This document shows positions 9,401 through 17,800 of a DNA stretch of 64,000 bases, one piece after another. The notes under the pieces are model-generated. The model did no database searches, had not been told where the DNA came from, and was given only the letters and a program-made list of their open reading frames with translations. How positions within the stretch are numbered: the first letter of the stretch is position 1; every line of letters starts with the position of its first letter. Source of the stretch: Bifidobacterium asteroides (lineage in GTDB: Bacteria; Actinomycetota; Actinomycetes; Actinomycetales; Bifidobacteriaceae); contig NZ_QGLL01000006.1 in NCBI RefSeq assembly GCF_003202695.1, positions 1 through 64,000 of the forward strand, read 5' to 3'. A program made the translations under genes and the position numbers.

Positions 9401-10189
9401 AATCTGTCATACAGGGTTCTGCTGGCACCTGGCGAGCATCAGGTCTCTTTCGGTTTCCACGATTGGTGGAGCCAGAGCAGGCCGACGGTGATCAGCTATT
9501 CCTATGACGGTCTTCCGGCATCCCGTGCAGAGAATCGACTTACGACCGCGACCGTTGACGGCGGACGAACGATTGCCTCAGGAAAGATCAAGATTCCGCA
9601 GGGCTGGAACAAGGTGGTCACTTTCACCTTGGATTCCTCTACGGGGACTGGGCCGATACTCAATTGGATCTCCATCAAGGGTCCGCTGCCCCTGGGACCA
9701 GTGCCTGTGCGGCAGCAGCCTGTGATCTCGGGGGCCTCCAATGCGAAAATCGATCAGGGCTCCAGCTTCGATCCTAAGGCCGGGGTCAGTGCAGTGGATT
9801 CCTTGGAAGGTGATCTTACCCAGGCAATTCAAGTACAGGGGTCCGTGAATAGCGCCAAGGCCGGGCAATATGCGCTCGACTACACGGTTGCTAATTCAAG
9901 GGGGAAACAGGCATCTGAAAAGCGGATAGTCACGGTCAGCACCGTTGCAGGCAGCTCTTCCGACGAGCCGAAGGATCCGGGTGACAGCTCCGGCATCAAT
10001 CCAGGTAAGGGTGCCGGTGTAAAGCACAAGACCGGAACGCAGAAGCATTCTGAGGGTTCGAGGCTTTCAGAGACAGGGTCGAACACGGAATTCTTCCTAG
10101 CGATGGCAGCTCTAAGCATGCTGTCGGCCCTGGTTTGCTTTGGGCTGATTCCGCATATCCGTCAACACAGGATGGAGAACAGACTATAG
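6473..10189 (+). CDS. Cell-wall-anchored GH43 glycosidase, exo-beta-1,3-galactanase-like, with duplicated modules
   Basis: This 1238-residue secreted protein has a signal peptide ending near AIAA (residue 26) and a charged spacer. A five-bladed GH43 domain follows (about 135-570; IQAHGAGI, FERPKMVYNP, ARDMNLYVD, and an SGTTGWAPNEN segment). These features match subfamily 24 exo-beta-1,3-galactanases, which lack the usual catalytic-base Asp of GH43. Downstream are an Ig-like segment, a module at about 662-825, another Ig-like segment and a second copy of that module at about 908-1070. A bacterial surface Ig domain (about 1085-1165), a linker, LSETG at 1198-1202, a hydrophobic helix and a basic tail end the protein. 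AGAGGAAAG lies before ATG 6473, and the gap from the GH30 gene is 19 bases. Together the two would strip type II arabinogalactan at the cell surface. Confidence 0.8.
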   Translation: MKLNRRNILGFAAAVVALALLSPGSAAIAAQEKAEQSGSAGSNRQRTVRDDDLRTILDTTRIEDLQPLASGHRSDDQSTAPYDHAEPNKDDVDRLKHARSAAEGVLASGSADEGEKGQAGKDLKQAFAAVRFIYHYTAVTGTNGDRIFDNKGDLIQAHGAGIQRVSAALLPAADRGLDVDGDGYVYILCGEDKTSGLVAHGVRIYYSDDLCNWVDKGLGFQTYQGDKDLAAKLAGSDRVYQRYYNVSNLESDPDYTNIYGQDFKAFSTDASNANISGPQQALDYLLWDLKALRGDGSDPKKSSCVFERPKMVYNPATKRWVIWFHADGPRYGNEATATYSKAKAGVAISEGSDPAGPYKYLGSFRMSPGANLGNPGMARDMNLYVDSGKDQNHDGVDDAYLVYSSNENRDLTISLLDKTYTKLVEPNARQQKGVDVSAGDTYNIVASNSKESPAPFKWNGRYYIIYSGTTGWAPNENKYAVSQGDDFLGPYSEVGSPFVKGNGWNQSPANSFSTQSSSVIPYDPAHGVFLYWGDRWFNPDTGNDISQSRYVMTPMQLVNGHVQVLPAADWKLSGMDRYQAIDVVNADLPTESSSVSRIVAALPKSLSVRVGGQTAIRQATVNWEPYFGADRPYGQVTFKGKLPDYQNAPISFTASIYPENSRLFIDAGSDPSNESSYYRKLKTKAPQLMNADRSDQEYTAQGKWGLSSRKGTDVEAYETSQNGIYETGYWAKSGKDIRYQADLPAGTYTVQAGYQEWWNNKRQTEFSVVCHDKTIGKTNIVPVQAGNATDPITFTLDHADSVTFLTRSTGGGDPLLSWIGISAQDDDQVVSVQQIQGIRTFKQGSQPELPDKVSVSKANGESEERAVHWLTDTSSLTLYAPTEVLGTVEGTTLPARASVQEVEDGLSYFIDVNGGESSPTYNALTALYDGKLANGSADQSFDDLWGNASGNYGTKADGNADPYESGVFAGADGKKGNLSYRVLLAPGEHQVSFGFHDWWSQSRPTVISYSYDGLPASRAENRLTTATVDGGRTIASGKIKIPQGWNKVVTFTLDSSTGTGPILNWISIKGPLPLGPVPVRQQPVISGASNAKIDQGSSFDPKAGVSAVDSLEGDLTQAIQVQGSVNSAKAGQYALDYTVANSRGKQASEKRIVTVSTVAGSSSDEPKDPGDSSGINPGKGAGVKHKTGTQKHSEGSRLSETGSNTEFFLAMAALSMLSALVCFGLIPHIRQHRMENRL

Positions 10190-10218
10190 TGCATCATCCC
10201 GGTGCGATGTGAAATGAT

Positions 10219-10248
10219 GATGCCCCTATCCTCAGGGATAGGGGCATC
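10219..10248. terminator. Hairpin between convergent genes
   Basis: A perfect 13-bp stem (GATGCCCCTATCC / GGATAGGGGCATC) with a TCAG loop lies 30 bases after the GH43 stop and before the end of the convergent methyltransferase gene. There is no clear T-run on the plus side and only a short TTTC on the minus side, so it may be a weak bidirectional terminator or an mRNA-end stabiliser. Confidence 0.6.
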
Positions 10249-10321
10249 GGTCAATCTGCTGGACGAGCTGTCTAGCTATGTCAGACCGTGTTTAAGCCGG
10301 ACCGTGTTCGCACCTGCTCGG

Positions 10322-11197
10322 TCAGACTTGCTTTCTGGCTACCATCGAGAAGGTCAGGGGGATCTGAGGCTGACTGCGAGGCATGACCCATCCCTCAGGG
10401 GTGGACTCGAGCATTGGCAGTGACTGCCAGTCGGCCACATCATGCTCGCCAATGGCCTCTATGGTCAGTCCGGCTTCCAGGAGGACGCTGCTTATCTCCT
10501 GGAAGTCATGAGCCCAATTGTGATTGGTGGTGTGCGTAATTCGGGGTTTCGTCTCGTCTTCGGTCGAGTCGACTGCCGACGTGTAGGTTTGATCCGTTTC
10601 ATAGGTCGTTTCTGTTCCGCCGAAATAGTCTTGAACTATCGACAAGCCCTCATTGTCCAGGGCGAAAAGCAGGGGATGGTTGTCGCGGATCATAAATAGT
10701 CCACCGTCTGCCAGCAGGGAGGCTATTGAGCGAGCCCAGTCCTCCAGATCAGGAAGCCACGTGATCGTCCCGCTGCTGCTGACGATCAAGTTGAACGAGC
10801 CTTGTTGCTCGGGCATGGCGTTTGCGGCATAACGGGCATCACCTTGGACATAGGTTATGGATGCGCCGGCCCGTTCAGACAGACTTCTAGCATAATCCAG
10901 CGAAGTGGGTGAAAAATCCAGACCATATACGTCTCGAGCTCCCAGACGCCACCATGACAAGGTGTCAACGCCTATATGGCATTGCAGATGCAAAAGACGC
11001 AACCCTTTGACGCCGTGTTCGGATAGGTGCGGCTTCAAAACCTCCAGATCGCGCAAGGTCACTGCCGACAGGGCCGATGGGTCATCCGCAAAAGCGTCAA
11101 GATCTCCATAACCACCGTTGGCGTGCACAACAGCCCTGTCATTCCAGTTGAGAAGATTATCCTGTATATCCTCGTTCTGGTGCATTTGATGAGGCAT
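10322..11197 (-). CDS. Class I SAM-dependent methyltransferase
   Basis: The protein has 291 residues. The SAM-binding core is visible as LRLLHLQCHIGVDTLS (motif I), VYGLDFSPTSLDYAR (acidic end of strand 2), YVQGDARYAANAMP, and FNLIVSSSGTITWLPD (post-motif), followed by a segment on strand 5 (LLADGGLFMIRD). Substrate and product cannot be read from the sequence. The start is supported by GGAAGGAG seven to eight bases upstream on the minus strand. It stands alone, convergent to the GH43 gene. It is probably a small-molecule methyltransferase because no rRNA, DNA or protein-methylation signature is present. Confidence 0.8.
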   Translation of the reverse strand: MPHQMHQNEDIQDNLLNWNDRAVVHANGGYGDLDAFADDPSALSAVTLRDLEVLKPHLSEHGVKGLRLLHLQCHIGVDTLSWWRLGARDVYGLDFSPTSLDYARSLSERAGASITYVQGDARYAANAMPEQQGSFNLIVSSSGTITWLPDLEDWARSIASLLADGGLFMIRDNHPLLFALDNEGLSIVQDYFGGTETTYETDQTYTSAVDSTEDETKPRITHTTNHNWAHDFQEISSVLLEAGLTIEAIGEHDVADWQSLPMLESTPEGWVMPRSQPQIPLTFSMVARKQV

Positions 11198-11342
11198 AGC
11201 GCTCCTTCCGGATGAGGCTTATTGACAGTGATTCAGTCGGGCAATGTTTAAAAAACAGGCTTTCAAGTGCAGATTTGTCGATCATGTGCGAACACGCAGC
11301 TCTGTTATATCCTGATTATCCACTTCCTTGGCAGATACAGGG

Positions 11343-11415
11343 TGCCCCGGATGCGATTCGAACGCACGACACCTTCTTTAGGAGAGAAGTGCTCTATCCC
11401 CTGAGCTACCGGGGC
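11343..11415 (-). tRNA. tRNA-Arg (anticodon CCU)
   Basis: The reverse complement folds as a cloverleaf: acceptor GCCCCGG/CCGGGGC with discriminator A, D-arm with GCUCAGGGGAUAGAGC, anticodon stem CUUCU/AGAAG with loop CUCCUAA (anticodon CCU, reads AGG), and T-arm GUGCG-UUCGAAU-CGCAU. The 3' CCA is not encoded: genomic CC is followed by C. Confidence 0.95.
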
Positions 11416-11609
11416 AACGGAAACTACTGTACCACGACGTGGGACTTGGGCAGGTCGCCGGTGTGCAGGCTAGCGCCTTACTCTTCGTGGAAAAGTCAGC
11501 ACCCTATCCCCGCCCGCCATAGGATCATGGTTTACAATTGCTCAACGGTCGAGCTGACTGCGTGTCCCTTGGAAGGGGCCGAGTCGGCGATGATTTGCTG
11601 GAGGAGACC

Positions 11610-12635
11610 ATGGCGAGATTCAGACAGTCCTTCCTGGTGAGGCATGTCTTTGGGTGGGTGGCTAGGCTGTTGGCGCTGGCAAGCTTGCTGGCTCTGGCGG
11701 CGAGAGCCTGTCCGGCATGGCTTTCATCGATGCCTTACCTGCCGGATCTGGCTGCTCTGACGCCCTGGTTCATCTTATTGGGCCTACTGGCCCTGATCCT
11801 CGCTCTGATGGCTTCACGATGGTTCACGGCTTTGGTGCTTATCGCTGCCTTGGCCTTGAACGTCTACTGGCAGTATCCCTTCTACCAGCAAGGATCCCAG
11901 CTCAATGGGCAAGCCGATCAGTCCATGACTGTTGAGCATCCTGACCGGTACGACAACGTGGCCCGGGTCATGACGATGAACGTCTACAAGGGTCAGACCG
12001 ATGCCGATCAGGTAGTCAAGACCGTCAGCGACAACCGGGTCGAGGTGCTGGCTCTGCAGGAGGTCAGCAGGGATTTTGTGGACCGTCTGCACAAGGCTGG
12101 CATCGACCGCTATCTGCCGCACGAGCAGCTTTCCACATCTTCGAAGGAATACGCCAATGGCCTTTGGACGGCCGCGCCGATGCAGTCGCCCTCAAAGGAC
12201 GACGTGGGTTCTCGTTCCTCCATGATGCCGGCGGCCAGCATCGACTTCGGCAGGGGGAAGACCAGTGTCAGATTCGTTTCGGTCCATACCACCTCGCCGC
12301 AACCAGGCAGCTGGAATGCCTGGCGACGCAGCGTGTCCGACCTGGGAAACCTGCGAAAGCATGAGCACACACGATACGTGCTGATGGGCGACTTCAACGC
12401 CACCTATGACCATGCGGTCTTCCGAGACATGCTGGGGGAGCGGTTCAGTGATGGCGCACGTCAGGCCGGGCACGGCATGAGCATGACCTGGCCGGCCAAC
12501 AGAGCACCATTGCCCAGGCTGGCGGCCATCGATCATGTGGTGGTGGACCGCGGCATCAGGGCCAATCGGCTGCAGACCATACCTATCGCGGGCTCGGATC
12601 ATGCAGCTTTGCTGGCTACGCTGATGGTGGAGTAG
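11610..12635 (+). CDS. Membrane-anchored endonuclease/exonuclease/phosphatase-family protein
   Basis: The 341-residue protein has three hydrophobic segments in its first 100 residues (LLALASLLALAAR, FILLGLLALILALMA, ALVLIAALALN) and then an EEP (DNase I-like) domain. The family motifs appear in order: MTMNVYKG, LALQEVS, the GDFNATYDH metal/active-site loop, AIDHVVVD and GSDHAALLATL at the end. The catalytic domain is therefore expected outside the membrane. The family covers nucleases, phosphatases and phospholipases; substrate is unknown. ATG 11610 is preferred over an in-frame upstream start (11538) because GGAGGAG at 11600-11606 sits just ahead of it. It ends eight bases from the convergent xseB gene. 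Confidence 0.82.
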   Translation: MARFRQSFLVRHVFGWVARLLALASLLALAARACPAWLSSMPYLPDLAALTPWFILLGLLALILALMASRWFTALVLIAALALNVYWQYPFYQQGSQLNGQADQSMTVEHPDRYDNVARVMTMNVYKGQTDADQVVKTVSDNRVEVLALQEVSRDFVDRLHKAGIDRYLPHEQLSTSSKEYANGLWTAAPMQSPSKDDVGSRSSMMPAASIDFGRGKTSVRFVSVHTTSPQPGSWNAWRRSVSDLGNLRKHEHTRYVLMGDFNATYDHAVFRDMLGERFSDGARQAGHGMSMTWPANRAPLPRLAAIDHVVVDRGIRANRLQTIPIAGSDHAALLATLMVE

Positions 12636-12643
12636 GGGGCTTT

Positions 12644-12955
12644 TCAGGCATCCAAATTGGACTGGGTGCCAGCCTGAGCTCCGGCGCTGGCCTGCTCCTG
12701 CTGGGCGGCATCGAGCTTGGCCCGCACCTGGCCCAGCAGCTCCTGGGCACGTTTGGCCAAGGCTTCACCGATTTCCCACTGACGCATGGAGGCATCCAGG
12801 TCCAGGCCACCTGCCTCCAGCGCTTGAACCGCCTGAATCAGCTGGTCTCGGGCCTGCTCATAGGGCAGTTTGGCGATGGTTTCGCGTTCCTTCTGACTCA
12901 GAGCCGAAGCCAATACCGGCTGATCCTTGCTTTGCTCCTCATCGGTGTCGCTCAT
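12644..12955 (-). CDS. xseB: Exodeoxyribonuclease VII small subunit
   Basis: The 103-residue protein has the XseB core (KLPYEQARDQLIQAVQALEAGGLDLDASMRQWEIGEALAKRAQELL, split here from about residue 29 to 75), a helical hairpin that binds the XseA large subunit. The C-terminal tail is Ala/Gln-rich. AGAGGAG precedes the ATG on the minus strand. It lies 105 bases downstream of xseA in the same direction, so the two probably share a transcript and make the enzyme that degrades single-stranded DNA into oligonucleotides during repair. Confidence 0.92.
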   Translation of the reverse strand: MSDTDEEQSKDQPVLASALSQKERETIAKLPYEQARDQLIQAVQALEAGGLDLDASMRQWEIGEALAKRAQELLGQVRAKLDAAQQEQASAGAQAGTQSNLDA

Positions 12956-13060
12956 GCCTGCTCCTCTTCTTATCTGATTTTTATCTGGTGTGTTATCAAA
13001 TTGCAGATAACGCAGATGATTATCGCGGATGATTATATGTGGCTGAACATCTCGGACGGG

Positions 13061-14371
13061 TCACTGCCCGCTGACGACTCTGGTCTCGATTCGCCCCTCC
13101 TTGACAGTCAGAGTCAGATCCTGATCGGTCTGAACCTGCTGAGGACTGATGACTACCTTCCCATCCAGAGTCTGCACGACTGCGTATCCACGGTCCAGCG
13201 TGGACTGGGGAGAGAGGGCGGTCAGCGAGGACTGGAGCTTCTCCACGGTCAGGGATGCGTCGTCCACGATCCGCCGAAGGGCAATGTCCAGACGGACCAG
13301 TGACTCGTCGACCAGCCGCTGGGGCTTGTCCAGCATGGTCTGCGGCTTGGTCAGGCTAGGGCGGTTGGCATAACCCTCAATCAACCGTGTTTCGCCTTCT
13401 ACCATGTTTTCGATGCGCGCGTTTATGCGCATCCGGGCCTCCTGGATGATTCCCTCCTGCTCGACCAGGTCGGGCACCACCCGCTTGGCGGCATCGGTGG
13501 GGGTGGAAGCGCGCAGATCAGCCGCCAGGTCGATCAGGGTCCAGTCGTCCTCGTGGCCGATGGCCGAGACGATGGGGGTGACGCAGGCTGCGGTGGCTCG
13601 GACCACGGATTCGTCCGAGAAGCCCAGTAGATCCTCAAAGCTGCCGCCGCCCCTGGCCACGATGATCACATCCACTGCAGGATCCGCATCCAGCTTTCGG
13701 ATGGCCTCGACCACCTCGGGCGGGCACTGAGGTCCCTGGACGTGGGCGTGCACCACGGAGAATTCGATGGTAGGCCAGCGCAGGCGGGCATTGGTGATCA
13801 CGTCCCCTTCGGCTCTGGCCTTGGGGGCGCATATCAGGCCGATGCGCTGGGGAAATTCAGGCAGGGGAACCTTGTTCTCTGCATCGAAGAGGCCTTCGCC
13901 CTTGAGCTTGCGTCTGAGCTGATCGATCTGCTCCTTGAGGTCACCGGTGCCGACACGCTTGATCCGGTCGGCCATGAAGCTCAGACGGGTCTGCTTGATC
14001 CAGAGGTCAGGCCGCCCGTGCACCACCACCCGGTCGCCCTGGCGGAATTCCCTGGCCTGGGCGGCGAAGGCCCGAAAGCCCATGACGTTGATGGAGATGT
14101 CTTCGAAGTTGTCGCGCAGGGTCAGATATGCCGAACCGGTCCGGCGGGTGTTGATCTCTACGATCTGACCTTCCACCCAGGCTCCGGGCCAGCGGGCCAC
14201 TGCGTCGTGGTACTTCTGGCTGAGCACGCTGACCGGCCAGGGGTCTTCCTCGGTGGTATCGCGTGCCAGGCGAGGCAGCTGATCCAGGGGCTTGGGAGCC
14301 AGCCCTGACGAGGCTGACCAAGCTGGTGCACCCATTGACCCGTGCATGTTCGAACCCATGTATGCTCGCAC
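13061..14371 (-). CDS. xseA: Exodeoxyribonuclease VII large subunit
   Basis: The protein has about 436 residues. It has an N-terminal OB-fold (VSVLSQKYHDAVARWPG, WVEGQIVEI, AYLTLRD, VVVHGRPDLW) for single-stranded DNA, then the catalytic domain (IGLICAPKARAEGDVI, PAVDVIIVARGGGSFEDLLGF, TPIVSAIGHEDDWTLIDLAADLRASTPTDAA), and a helical region to a C-terminal sheet (LDRGYAVVQ). AGGAGG at 14378-14383 lies six bases ahead of a GTG at 14371, which I take as the start; an ATG at 14389 is upstream of that ribosome site. It acts with the product of the downstream xseB. Confidence 0.93.
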   Translation of the reverse strand: MRAYMGSNMHGSMGAPAWSASSGLAPKPLDQLPRLARDTTEEDPWPVSVLSQKYHDAVARWPGAWVEGQIVEINTRRTGSAYLTLRDNFEDISINVMGFRAFAAQAREFRQGDRVVVHGRPDLWIKQTRLSFMADRIKRVGTGDLKEQIDQLRRKLKGEGLFDAENKVPLPEFPQRIGLICAPKARAEGDVITNARLRWPTIEFSVVHAHVQGPQCPPEVVEAIRKLDADPAVDVIIVARGGGSFEDLLGFSDESVVRATAACVTPIVSAIGHEDDWTLIDLAADLRASTPTDAAKRVVPDLVEQEGIIQEARMRINARIENMVEGETRLIEGYANRPSLTKPQTMLDKPQRLVDESLVRLDIALRRIVDDASLTVEKLQSSLTALSPQSTLDRGYAVVQTLDGKVVISPQQVQTDQDLTLTVKEGRIETRVVSGQ

Positions 14372-14840
14372 CTGATGCCTCCTGACCATCGATTCCGCCA
14401 GCCGACCAACTCATCTGGCATCGGCCTGTGCAGGATGGCATGCGGGTTGGTCAGTGAAGAAAACGTTCTTTCAGGGTCTCTCAATACGGGGACAAATCCA
14501 TGGCCTCTGAAGGGCCTTCGCAAGATCTCTGCCGGCTGCTCATAAGTTGATTTCATCGTGGGCACAGTTGTTTTCTACCCTTCCAGAGAGGGCCGTGGTT
14601 GAGGCGCAAGCGTGGAGGGCAAGGGTTGCGACCAATTCTTTGATCCACCTGCGCAAGTCTGAGGCTTGCCCGTCCAGAGGCGGTTTTGCTGGCGGCTATG
14701 TCGAAGTTGACAGCCTTGATTCCTCGATATCGCAGAAGTTATTCACAATCTGGCGGTAGCATGAATACATAAGCCGGATATGATGCGGCGTCTGCTTCTT
14801 GAGCCCATCATGCGGCGGTCTCACGGATTGAGGTTGTTTC
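14372..14840 (+). other. Intergenic region between divergent xseA and the activase-like gene
   Basis: About 470 bases with no supported gene. A minus-strand reading frame from 14565 exists but overlaps xseA out of frame and matches nothing I know. TTGACA at 14707-14712 is a consensus -35, but the hexamer 17 bases on (TCGCAG) is poor. The 5' regions of both flanking transcripts must lie here. Confidence 0.5.
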
Positions 14841-17800
14841 ATGTCTGACGGCGTCGACATAGCAGGTCGATATAAGGGCACAGGACCGCGGGATCTCCTG
14901 CGTGTGGGATTGGACATTGGTTCCACCACGGTCAAGGCCGTCGTTCTTGGCAGGGGTGACGGGCTGGATCAGGCGCTTTTCAGCGACTATCGCCGCCATC
15001 ACGCCAATGTGCGGCAGTGCGTGGCCGAATTGGTTGCGGACATCAGGCTTTCGTTATCCAAGGTTGGTCTGGCTGGCAATCCCATCAGCCTGGTGATCAC
15101 CGGCTCGGGCGGGCTGGAACTGGCTAGCCAGCTTCAGACTGAGTTCGCCCAGGAGGTCATCGCCGAGACCGAGGCTATCAACGCCACCTATCCCGAGGGG
15201 GATGTGATCATCGAGCTGGGCGGCGAGGATGCCAAGATCACTTATCTAAAGCCCACTCCGGAGCAGCGGATGAACGGGTCCTGCGCAGGTGGAACAGGAG
15301 CTTTCATCGATCAGATGGCCACCCTGCTCAACACCGATGCTGCAGGTCTGAACGATATGGCCTCCAAGTACAAGACCATTTATCCTATCGCCTCGCGCTG
15401 TGGAGTCTTCGCTAAGTCCGACCTTCAGCCCCTGATCAACGACGGAGCCGCCAAGGAGGATCTGGCTGCGTCCATTTTCAACGCCGTTGCCACACAGACC
15501 ATATCAGGGTTGGCCTGCGGACGTCCCATCCGTGGCAACGTCATCTTTTTGGGCGGGCCTCTCTTCTTCATGAGCGAGCTCCGGGAGGCATTCAAGCGGA
15601 TCCTCCAGGACAGGGTCGGGCGTTATATCATTCCCGAGAATGCACACCTCTATGTGGCCTACGGCGCTGCCATCATGGCTGGCCGCCGCGACCAGGACGA
15701 TCAGGACAAGGCTGCGCAGGTCAAGACCGATTACTCGCCTGAATCTGATGTGAACGACCCCTTCGGCCCGGCTTGGGGGCTGGACCAGGAGAAGGTCGAC
15801 AGGGCACGGTCCGAAAAGGCTTCGAGCCTGGACAAGGTGGCTCTGCAGGATGCCATGCAGGATGGCCGCACTACCACCTTGGTCGACGGTGAGCATAAGG
15901 ATCCCGCAACGGAAACCGCCAAGGATGGCCGCCAGGATCAAGAGATGCACTTTGGTCTGACTACGCTGGAAGGCGTTCTTTCCGCATTGAAGGGTCTGGA
16001 GGACATGCCCTCGGCGGCCAGAACAATACGGCCGCTCTTCCTGACCGAAGACGAGCGCAGGGAGTTCAACGACCGGCATGGGGCCCAGGTCATCCCTACT
16101 GGTGATCTGTCTGGGGCCAAGGGGCCGCACTTCCTGGGCATCGATGCGGGCAGCACCACCATCAAGGCCGTGCTGATCAACGATGACAAGACCATCGTCT
16201 GGTCCACTTACGGGGTACATAAGGACAGCCCGCTGATCGCCGCCGCCAACATCGTCAAGGAGGTCAGGAAGTCTCTGCCGAAGGGCGCCTACATTGCCCG
16301 CGCCTGCGCTACTGGCTATGGTGAGGGTCTGGTCAAGGCAGGTCTGCATGTTGATGATGGCGTGGTCGAGACGATGGCTCATTACCGGGCTGCCGAGGAG
16401 ATCAGCCCCGGCGTTACCTCGGTCATCGACATCGGCGGACAGGACATGAAGTATATCGCCGTCAATGATGGGGTCATCGATTCGATCTGCGTCAACGAGG
16501 CCTGTTCGGCCGGCTGCGGGTCCTTCCTGCAGACCTTCGCCCAGTCCATGGGCATCAGCATCCAGGAGTTCACCAAGCAGGCACTGGCCTCCGAGGCTCC
16601 GACCGATTTGGGCTCCCGCTGCACGGTCTTCATGAACTCCTCGGTCAAGCAGGCTCAGAAGGAGGGCGCCTCCCCGGAGGACATCGCCGCCGGGCTCTGC
16701 TACTCGGTGGTCAGGAACGCCCTCTACAAGGTCATCAAGCTGCGTGATGCCAACGCCCTAGGGCCGGTGGTCGTGGTCCAGGGAGGTACCTTCCTCAACG
16801 ATGCCGTCCTGCGGGCCTTTGAGCTCCTTACCGGTCGCAAGGTGACCAGGCCCAACATTGCCGGACTCATGGGAGCCTACGGCGCCGCACTGACGGCCCG
16901 CATGCACTGCCCGCAGAATGACGAGGTCGAGGATCTTACTGTGGCCAGCTCTCACATGGCCGACGGGGTGAAGTCCGTGGGCAGCACGCCCACTACGCCT
17001 AATATGGCTCCGGCTTCTACCAAGTCACAGTTGTCACCGGCCGCCGTCAACAAGATTGCCTCTAAGAATGACCAGGGGTTCAAGACGACCATGCCTGACC
17101 TGAAGGTGCAGGACGGCCATGTGGTCAGCTCCATCCTGGCGGGGGACGATCTGGACAACCTCTCCATGACCACCACTCACGATGTCTGCAAGCTTTGTCA
17201 AAACCATTGCAAGCTGACCATCACCGAGTTCGAGGACGGCGGCCGCTATGTGACCGGGAACCGCTGCGAGCGTGGCGGAGACAAGAACAGGAAGCGCTCC
17301 GACAGGCCCAACCTCTACGACTTCAAGTACAAGCGGGCCTTCGCCTACCGCCGTCTGACTCCGGACAAGGCCACTAGGGGCGATATCGGCATCCCCCGTG
17401 TGCTCAACATGTACGAGGACTACCCCTTCTGGTTCACCCTGCTGACCTCCCTGGGCTTCCGGGTCATGATCTCCGGGCGGTCCAACCACGAGCTTTTTGA
17501 GAGCGGAATGGAGTCCATCGCCTCCGAGAACATCTGCTACCCGGCCAAGCTGGTCCACGGGCACATTCACTCCCTGGTCGACAAGGGCATCAAGACCATT
17601 TTCTATCCCTGTGTCACCTATGAGCAGGAGCTGGTTCCCGATACGGACAACCACTACAACTGCCCCATCGTGGCCAACTACCCAGTGGTGATCGAGGCCA
17701 ACATGGCCGAGCTCAAGGAGAATGGCGTCCGCTTCATGCGGCCCTACTTCAACCTGTCCAACAAGGAGAAGATGGTTGAGCGGATCGTCAAGGTCTTCGA

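Noticed and set aside
14158-14565. Minus-strand frame ahead of xseA (MKSTYEQPAEILRRP...)
   Set aside because: It overlaps the xseA N-terminus out of frame, has no ribosome site, and resembles nothing known. A remnant cannot be fully excluded.
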